A DNA stretch of 18,763 nucleotides, from positions 1 through 18,763 of the forward strand of contig JAGWVZ010000015.1 in the NCBI GenBank assembly GCA_018970625.1, written 5' to 3'. The notes beneath the pieces were generated by a model. The model was not told where the DNA came from. It saw only the letters and a list, made by a program, of their open reading frames with translations, and did no database searches. Positions 14,061 to 18,763 of the stretch are shown here, piece after piece; the first letter of the stretch is position 1; the number at the start of each line of letters is the position of its first letter. Position numbers and translations under genes: made by a program. The stretch is from Myxococcales bacterium. GTDB lineage: Bacteria > Myxococcota > Bradymonadia > REDH01.

Positions 14061-14091
14061 ATCGCCGAACCGAACTCGTGTGCCAGCCGAT

Positions 14092-14120
14092 TTGCGCGGT
14101 TCGTTGACCGTCGCTATAGT
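14092..14120 (+). promoter_or_regulatory. Possible promoter of the small acidic protein gene
   Basis: TATAGT (14115-14120) is a good -10, preceded after 17 nt by a weak -35, TTGCGC (14092-14097). Transcription would start near 14127, leaving a leader of about 56 nt before the ATG. Confidence 0.45.
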
Positions 14121-14182
14121 GCAACCCGCGTGTGGGATTTCTGCCACATGCTCAAGGGCACAACATTTCAGGGAGACAGACG

Positions 14183-14344
14183 ATGATGGTCTACGACGCA
14201 GACACAGACTTCGAAGTGCGCATGCTCGATGGCGATGAAATCATGACATGGGTGGACATGGAATTGGACGACGACGAGGTATTCGACGGTACAGACATCG
14301 CCGACGATCTTCCTGAACGCGCGTATGTGAGGGCGTGCTGGTAA
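14183..14344 (+). CDS. Small acidic hypothetical protein, 53 aa
   Basis: The ATG at 14183 has a strong Shine-Dalgarno, GGGAGA, 6 nt upstream; a second ATG follows at once. The frame is also open from a GTG at 14132, but that has no ribosome site. The protein is very acidic (MELDDDEVFDGTDIADDLPE) and ends YVRACW, with one Cys next to the last residue. There is no signal peptide or membrane segment. No family is recognised. Its own promoter and ribosome site argue that it is real. Confidence 0.6.
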   Translation: MMVYDADTDFEVRMLDGDEIMTWVDMELDDDEVFDGTDIADDLPERAYVRACW

Positions 14345-14346
14345 TT

Positions 14347-14364
14347 CACCGGTGGGGTATACCC
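14347..14364. terminator. Two abutting perfect palindromes between convergent genes
   Basis: CACCGGTG (14347-14354) and GGGTATACCC (14355-14364) lie directly after the stop codon of the 53-residue protein and before the 3' end of the oxygenase gene on the other strand. They may end transcription or bind a protein; no T-run is present. Confidence 0.3.
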
Positions 14365-14405
14365 AGCCACACTCGTATGGAATCACGACAGAGGAATAAA
14401 CAAAA

Positions 14406-15605
14406 TCAAACGCCCGCTGCGACCACCGGCCTGCCACCCAGCGCAGCCGGCGACTCATACGAATAATGCAGTGTTCCAGGCACGCGACCCACCGACCAGC
14501 TCCAGTAGCGTTCGCCCCACAATTGCTCGAGTTTCGCCACAACCTGCAGGCGTTTGGGTAACGCCGTGCCCGCACGACGCGTTGCCGCAAACGAGCGCAC
14601 CAGAACGTCCGCTGGCGAGCGCCGCAGATGAAGCGCATCCGCAAGCTCGTCGCCAATCAGATATCGGCACACGGCCGGCAATACCGCTGCAAATGCATCA
14701 CGCAATAATTGCTCCTGTAGATTGCGCGGCGCAGGCCGGTCCGCCGGCGGCGTCAACAGGGCGTTCACCAGGGCTCGGCTATCCTCGTCTGGAATACCTT
14801 GGGTCAGGTGAATAAACCGCTGCATTTGTGCGCCGTGCGCTTCGTTCAGCGGAAGCAGGGTTTCATCAACCCCCATGACGTAACCGACATAGCGCCACAA
14901 GTGCATGTGGTCTTCGGATTCGGTCGTTGAGAAATGAACCCCGAGCATGCGGCAGCCCTCCAGCCACACCGACGAGAACAGAAGAATGGTGGCCAGCATG
15001 TCATGCTGATTAATCGGCACCGACCATGCGGGCTCATCCCAACGACCGCTTCGCAGCAGCAACCGACGCACCGATGCGTGCATCAGGCGCACCTTCACGG
15101 CCAGCATCCAGCCCTCGCCGCCGGGGAGCATGCCACCCGGCTCGCTGACAGCCCGAACAAACCGCCCGGTTTCGTCGAGTCGGCGGGCAGCCTGTTGCGT
15201 TAACCGCCCCGAAAACGCGAGCGGTTTATTGCCGGCGGGCGCGGCGTATCCGCTGACAAGTGACCGAAATGCAAGTACAAAGCCGCCTGTGACGCCCGCC
15301 CTGCGAAGCGCGTCGCCGCCCGTTCGCAACTGTCGGGGGACAACCCATTCGGGCACGCTGCGCACCTCTTCCAGAAGGTCGCGAACCGGCACGGCCAATC
15401 GCCATTTGTCGCTCTCGCGGAGTGACTGTTCCAGAAGCAGGGCGGGATTCATGCCCACGTCTGTCGCATGACGCACGAACGCGTCCGCGAGGACGTCGGT
15501 CTGGTGTAGCGCCGGAATGAGCTTCGAAAAGCATACGGGGTCCAGTCGCGCGGCCTCGTCGGCTCGATGAACGCGTCGGGGCACTCGGAGTGTTACATCA
15601 GTCAT
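14406..15605 (-). CDS. MpaB/DUF2236 family haem oxygenase-like protein, 399 aa
   Basis: The central part (GGFVLAFRSLVSGYAAPAG, RRLDETGRFVRAV, MLAVKVRLMHASVRRLL, NQHDMLATILLFSSVWLEGCRMLG) is the DUF2236 domain of fungal MpaB and of latex-clearing protein Lcp, a b-type haem dioxygenase that splits polyisoprene. R142, T146 and H176 have exactly the spacing of Lcp R164, T168 and H198 (H198 binds haem). However, the residue at Lcp K167 is Glu145, and nothing clearly matches Lcp E148. It is therefore haem-binding but not necessarily a rubber oxygenase. No signal peptide is seen. I chose ATG at 15605; a TTG at 15647 in frame would add 14 residues. Neither has a clear ribosome site. Confidence 0.82.
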   Translation of the reverse strand: MTDVTLRVPRRVHRADEAARLDPVCFSKLIPALHQTDVLADAFVRHATDVGMNPALLLEQSLRESDKWRLAVPVRDLLEEVRSVPEWVVPRQLRTGGDALRRAGVTGGFVLAFRSLVSGYAAPAGNKPLAFSGRLTQQAARRLDETGRFVRAVSEPGGMLPGGEGWMLAVKVRLMHASVRRLLLRSGRWDEPAWSVPINQHDMLATILLFSSVWLEGCRMLGVHFSTTESEDHMHLWRYVGYVMGVDETLLPLNEAHGAQMQRFIHLTQGIPDEDSRALVNALLTPPADRPAPRNLQEQLLRDAFAAVLPAVCRYLIGDELADALHLRRSPADVLVRSFAATRRAGTALPKRLQVVAKLEQLWGERYWSWSVGRVPGTLHYSYESPAALGGRPVVAAGV

Positions 15606-15688
15606 CAGTGCCGCGAGGGCGCAGGGTAAGGCAAGGGGTCCACCCAACAGATGCAGCCTTGTTCCACCCGGGTACGTAGCGAATCACG

Positions 15689-15847
15689 TCAAATCGCTGT
15701 CATCGCTGCGGCGCGTGCATTTCGTGTCCGGAGCGCGTTCTGGTCGTCCCGTATCTCACGGATGATGCGCACGGTGCTGAACAGTCGCATGTGCCCGTCG
15801 GCCTTGCTGTCGACCACGGCCCCAACGACGGTTGGCAAGCCCGCCAT
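15689..15847 (-). CDS. Small ORF overlapping the Nudix stop codon (TAATG), 52 aa
   Basis: The ATG shares its A with the last base of the Nudix TAA, the usual form of translational coupling. The product starts MAGLPTVVGAVVDSKADGH and continues MRLFSTVRIIREIRDDQNA, then a basic Arg/Ala tail ending MTAI. It has a hydrophobic strand followed by a likely amphipathic, charged helix. No family is recognised. The codons look like those of the neighbours. It might be a small partner of the Nudix protein. It is too short for certainty. Confidence 0.5.
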   Translation of the reverse strand: MAGLPTVVGAVVDSKADGHMRLFSTVRIIREIRDDQNALRTRNARAAAMTAI

Positions 15848-16419
15848 TATCCCGGTATTTTCCAGCCACCTGCGAAGTTAACGAAGTGCATCAGCGCCGC
15901 CACCACGATGGCATGGGTGATTTCGCCGCGCGCAATCAACCCGGGTATCTCCGGCAACGGCACCCATTCCAGGTCGATCGCCTCGTGTTCGTCTTCGTGA
16001 ACAGGATCGGTCACCGAGGCGTTCAGCGCCAGAAACGTATCGCAGCGATTGGTCTGAAACGCGGGATTCGGATGCACCACGCCAATATGCTGCCACTGCG
16101 GAGCGGTAATGCCGGTTTCTTCCTGCAGCTCCCGTGCAGCTGCGGTGAGCGACTGCTCGCCCTTGTCGACCATGCCTCCCGGAATTTCGAGCATAATGCT
16201 GTTCGTTCCGTGACGGTGCTGTCGAATCAGCGCCAGCTCACCGGCGGCATTCAACGCAATGACGTTGACCCAGTCAGGAGGTGTCACGCGATAGAAATGG
16301 CCGACGGCGTCACGCGATGCCAGTCGCGCCCGCACTTTTTCGATGGTGAAGATGCGAAAATCGCCAACGAACTCCGATGCTTCGACCGTCCAGACCAGAT
16401 GTTCTGAATTTCGTGTCAT
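15847..16419 (-). CDS. Nudix hydrolase (ADP-ribose pyrophosphatase-like), 190 aa
   Basis: The complete Nudix box GX5EX7REUXEEXGU occupies residues 82-104 (G82, E88, R96-E97, E100-E101, G103). The domain is preceded by VNVIALNAAGELALIRQHRHG and EIPGG, typical of ADP-ribose/NDP-sugar pyrophosphatases (NudF-like). It splits nucleoside diphosphates linked to another group, using Mg2+, in the cytoplasm. The ATG has a perfect AGGAGA upstream and follows the stop of the Smr-like gene by 14 nt, so the two form an operon. The exact substrate is not known. Confidence 0.9.
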   Translation of the reverse strand: MTRNSEHLVWTVEASEFVGDFRIFTIEKVRARLASRDAVGHFYRVTPPDWVNVIALNAAGELALIRQHRHGTNSIMLEIPGGMVDKGEQSLTAAARELQEETGITAPQWQHIGVVHPNPAFQTNRCDTFLALNASVTDPVHEDEHEAIDLEWVPLPEIPGLIARGEITHAIVVAALMHFVNFAGGWKIPG

Positions 16420-16433
16420 GTCTCTCCTGAAGG

Positions 16434-17336
16434 TTAATCACGCGGTTTTCGTAATTCGACGACAATACTTCCAAATTGGCCGGCGACGTCAGTCTCTGGT
16501 GCCCATCCCCTGATCCAGGGTTTTCCGTCGCCGTCGCACCATTTAATGACCGCAGGTTTTAGCACGGGGCCTTCACTCGACTGTCGGCCCTTGCCGGTGA
16601 TGATGCGCGCAAACGTATCGCCGTCGCGTACGCAGGTGCGTATGAACCATTGCACAGCCGACATGGCGTCGCTCAGTGTTTGCAGTCGAACGCTGAGCTC
16701 ACGAACCCGAACTCGCCTCGAACGTTTTAACAGCACGCGCTGGTCGCCGGTCAGTGATGGTTCAAAGAGGGCGTTGTTGGACAAGTGGTCCAGCTGATAT
16801 TCGTCGTGCCACTGCGCGCCCACCCAGTCATGTTGCCGCAGCGAACGCAGGCGATGATCCACTGTCAGGCGCTTTACGCTGCCTGCCATGGCCTCGCTGA
16901 ACAGGATCTCCTCGGCGCTCATGACCGGGCCCAATTCCTCGAACGGGATAATTTCTGCGCCTTTGTTGTCCGCCTCGGAAGGGTCATAAATGACAATTCC
17001 CTGCGTATCAAACCCTGAGATTCCCAGATATTTTCCGTCGAAGACCTGACCTTTATCAATTTGCGAGACTGCCTCGGCCATCGCTTCTTCGTAAGATAGC
17101 ACACGAGGGCCCTGGCGCGTTGTCGTTGGGGCAGGGCTGAGCACGGGTTCTTCGCGCGGTATGATGCGAACGGGCGCTTCGACGGCTTTTGCCGCTTTTT
17201 TGCGCGCCTTCGGATCGGCCGAAAAGGCGCCACCAAAAACCTCACCCAGCGTGGACAGCGCGGCTGGTGTAATGCGCACCTCGCTTTCGCGGGTCCCATC
17301 GTAGGTGCCACCTTTTTTTTGTTTTTTCTGACTCAT
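16434..17336 (-). CDS. Protein with degenerate C-terminal Smr domain, 300 aa
   Basis: The N-terminus is lysine-rich (MSQKKQKKGG), followed by a basic linker to about residue 60 and a middle region with no recognised domain. Residues about 208-300 fit the Smr (small MutS-related) fold: a helix, then FARIITGKGRQSSEGPVLKP (GKG at 248-250), a helix, WIRGWAPE and FGSIVVEL. Smr proteins are nucleases or nucleic-acid binders. The usual LDLHG motif at the start of the domain is missing (VRELSVRLQTLSDA instead), so nuclease activity is doubtful. There is no clear ribosome site at ATG 17336; a hairpin is 11 nt upstream. It lies between the MBL hydrolase and Nudix genes on the same strand. Confidence 0.8.
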   Translation of the reverse strand: MSQKKQKKGGTYDGTRESEVRITPAALSTLGEVFGGAFSADPKARKKAAKAVEAPVRIIPREEPVLSPAPTTTRQGPRVLSYEEAMAEAVSQIDKGQVFDGKYLGISGFDTQGIVIYDPSEADNKGAEIIPFEELGPVMSAEEILFSEAMAGSVKRLTVDHRLRSLRQHDWVGAQWHDEYQLDHLSNNALFEPSLTGDQRVLLKRSRRVRVRELSVRLQTLSDAMSAVQWFIRTCVRDGDTFARIITGKGRQSSEGPVLKPAVIKWCDGDGKPWIRGWAPETDVAGQFGSIVVELRKPRD

Positions 17337-17346
17337 GCTGACTGCG

Positions 17347-17365
17347 AGGCAGGGCGGTACTGCCT
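17347..17365. other. Hairpin between MBL and Smr genes
   Basis: AGGCAG and CTGCCT form a 6-bp stem with a 7-nt loop in the 42-bp gap. It contains GCAGGGCGG, the core of the intergenic box. It may attenuate transcription or affect translation of the Smr-domain gene. Confidence 0.4.
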
Positions 17366-17378
17366 GACGGCCACCGCG

Positions 17379-18161
17379 TCAGTGGACCGGAATGGAGAAC
17401 TCATCCATATCGTCAGGCAAAGACATGCGCCGACCAGCCTTCTCGAAGAGTTGCGGCAGGTCAACGCTCATCACCATGGGGTATCGGTGCGTCACGAGCA
17501 AGTGGCGTATGTCGGCTGCCTGCGCCAGGTCGAGCAGTGAGGTGGGGGTCATGTGTGCCGGCAAAGGCCACGAATCTGGCATGGAACATTCCATGATGGC
17601 CACGTCGGCATCACGGCACAGAACGCTTAATGCGTCGCACGGCCCTGAATCACCCGGGATAGCCAGAACGGGCCGCCGCCCTGCCTGCAGCGTAAAGCGG
17701 TAGCCAAGTGACGAGCTGGTATGATGCGGAAACGCGGTGTTGACAGAAAAAGGCCCCAGCTCAAGGGAGTCGCCCGGCTGAAGCACAATCTCGCGCACTT
17801 TGTTGGGCGGTGGTTGAAGCCAATCGGTGAAGACCGCGCGTGCGCCTTCGAGCAGGCGATGGGTTTCAGCCGACATCACAAGGGTCAGCGGTGTGTCGCT
17901 TGCGCGTTCGTAACCGGGCACGTTGAGCGCAAACAGCAGCGGCAACAGATCGGTCAGGTGATCAAAGTGGGCGTGCGTGATGCAGACCGCGCTTATGGTG
18001 CGCGGGTCCAGCCCAAGCTGTGCGAGCTTGTGCAGTGAGCCACTGCCGAGGTCGACGACGAGTGAGAAGCCGTCGTATTGAATGAGGTTGCAGGTTGGCG
18101 TGCGAACGCCATCCGGGAACGCGGTACCGGTGCCGACGGTGCGAAGCGTCAGGTCGGCCAA
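17379..18161 (-). CDS. Metallo-beta-lactamase-fold hydrolase, RNase Z-like, 260 aa
   Basis: The metal-binding signature THAHFDH supplies H63, H65, D67 and H68. Further ligands are H146/H147 (FPHHTSSSLGYRF), D171 (PGDSG) and H225 (LLVTHRYP). The order and the SSSLGYRF stretch are typical of the ElaC/RNase Z branch, which includes tRNA 3'-end nucleases and small-molecule phosphodiesterases. There is no long flexible exosite arm, so it may not be a true tRNase Z. The start is TTG at 18161, with GAGG 6 nt upstream overlapping the stop of the preceding gene, which is 7 nt away. It is part of the minus-strand operon. Confidence 0.88.
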   Translation of the reverse strand: MADLTLRTVGTGTAFPDGVRTPTCNLIQYDGFSLVVDLGSGSLHKLAQLGLDPRTISAVCITHAHFDHLTDLLPLLFALNVPGYERASDTPLTLVMSAETHRLLEGARAVFTDWLQPPPNKVREIVLQPGDSLELGPFSVNTAFPHHTSSSLGYRFTLQAGRRPVLAIPGDSGPCDALSVLCRDADVAIMECSMPDSWPLPAHMTPTSLLDLAQAADIRHLLVTHRYPMVMSVDLPQLFEKAGRRMSLPDDMDEFSIPVH

Positions 18162-18168
18162 GGTGACC

Positions 18169-18763
18169 TCAGGGAGTAGCGGGTGCTGCTCCCGAGCCTT
18201 CCTGAATCGTGACGGGGGTCAGCTCGGGCGGCACTGGCACGGCTTGGTGAGCGAAATCGAAGGCAACCCGGATCAGGCCGGCCGCATCGAAGCGTTTGCC
18301 GGGGAGCTGCAGGTTCAGTCGGGTGACCGAAGCGGCGGGTTGCTCAAAGAGGAACGCTCCGTTGAAGGTGGCCCCGGCGGCGATGTTGGTGCGTTCGGTG
18401 ATATGGCCGGGCGCCGTGGAGCCGGTAGGCAGCTGAACGCGCGCTACCGACGAGCCGTCGCCGGTGGTCAGCACAGGGGCACCGATGGTTCGGTTGGCTT
18501 CCGGCGGGAGGTAGGTGAGCGCGTCAGTGCCGGTGTTGGTGACCTCGAAGTTCACGCGCAGCACGGGTGCGCTGGTGAAGCCACCACGGGGCGCGGTGGG
18601 ACTCTCGAGTCGCAGGAAGGCCTGCTCAATGCCGGTGACCTTGAACGTGTAGTTTTCGCCCGTCCAGGCTTCACCCAGACCGACGGGTGCCGGAGGCACG
18701 GCTTCGTTGGGGGCCCATGGGAAGCGAATAAAGGCGGGGGTTTTGACCTCGGGCCCGAACATC
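18169..18763 (-). CDS. Secreted-looking beta-sandwich protein, C-terminal part (runs off right edge)
   Basis: The frame is open to the window edge and the first visible Met (18762) is probably internal. The visible 197 residues include YTFKVTGIEQAFLRL, VLRVNFEVTNTGTDALTYLP, a loop, then GATFNGAFLFEQP and GLIRVAFDFAH. This is the pattern of DUF4352-like immunoglobulin-type domains, in which two strands flank a conserved N-T-G turn. The tail is Pro/Ala-rich. It could be the outer part of a membrane or lipoprotein. The stop overlaps the ribosome site of the MBL gene, so they are cotranscribed. Confidence 0.65.
   Translation of the reverse strand, partial: MFGPEVKTPAFIRFPWAPNEAVPPAPVGLGEAWTGENYTFKVTGIEQAFLRLESPTAPRGGFTSAPVLRVNFEVTNTGTDALTYLPPEANRTIGAPVLTTGDGSSVARVQLPTGSTAPGHITERTNIAAGATFNGAFLFEQPAASVTRLNLQLPGKRFDAAGLIRVAFDFAHQAVPVPPELTPVTIQEGSGAAPATP

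Noticed and set aside
1..18763. tRNA, rRNA, riboswitch or phage attachment site
   Set aside because: I looked for cloverleaf ends, rRNA-like stretches and integrase-linked repeats and saw none that could be supported by eye.

Overview
The window reads as GC-rich chromosomal DNA of a myxobacterium-like bacterium (Myxococcota, possibly near the Bradymonadales). The evidence is the CGDG...ECDDGN cysteine-rich lipoproteins, a MYXO-CTERM-like tail, acidic Asp/Thr linkers behind lipoboxes, and a periplasmic carotenoid-oxygenase-like lipoprotein. No rRNA, tRNA or CRISPR array was seen. Most of the window is single-copy chromosomal genes. There is one apparently intact insertion sequence (12471-13900) and a few REP-like palindromes.

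Layout. (1) 1-1614, minus strand: the 5' part of an FAD-binding oxidoreductase, a small protein of unknown function with a promoter buried in a dyad, and a ferritin-like protein with a good sigma70-type promoter, a leader hairpin and upstream dyads. (2) 1615-8510, envelope region: a 1113-residue cysteine-rich lipoprotein (minus) diverges from a MurA-type enolpyruvyl transferase whose catalytic Cys is Asp (plus). Two more lipoproteins follow. One carries both a lipobox and a MYXO-CTERM-like tail; the other has a DTAVET tandem repeat. (3) 8511-11945, plus: a REP-bearing spacer, a Tat-exported RPE65-type carotenoid-oxygenase-like lipoprotein, a DUF4126 membrane protein, and a second membrane protein overlapping it by 4 bases. 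(4) 11996-14344: a Fur-family regulator lacking the CXXC zinc motif with an apparently leaderless promoter, the ISAs1-family element just upstream of it, a REP pair, and a 53-residue acidic protein. (5) 14406-18763, minus: a tightly packed run of a secreted-looking protein (partial), an RNase Z-like metallo-beta-lactamase-fold hydrolase, a protein with a degenerate Smr domain, a Nudix hydrolase and an overlapping 52-residue ORF. An MpaB/DUF2236 haem oxygenase lies downstream.

Themes. Iron: ferritin, an unusual Fur homologue, and a Fur-box-like 7-1-7 palindrome. Envelope: three lipoproteins around a MurA variant expected to resist fosfomycin. Isoprenoid or lipid oxidation: two unrelated oxygenase families within about 7 kb. 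No defence or biosynthetic system is obvious. The most unusual signals are the ~125-residue modules nested inside the cysteine-rich repeat, the shared hairpin leader in front of the ferritin and FAD-oxidase genes, and the degenerate-Smr/MBL/Nudix operon with its small overlapping ORF.
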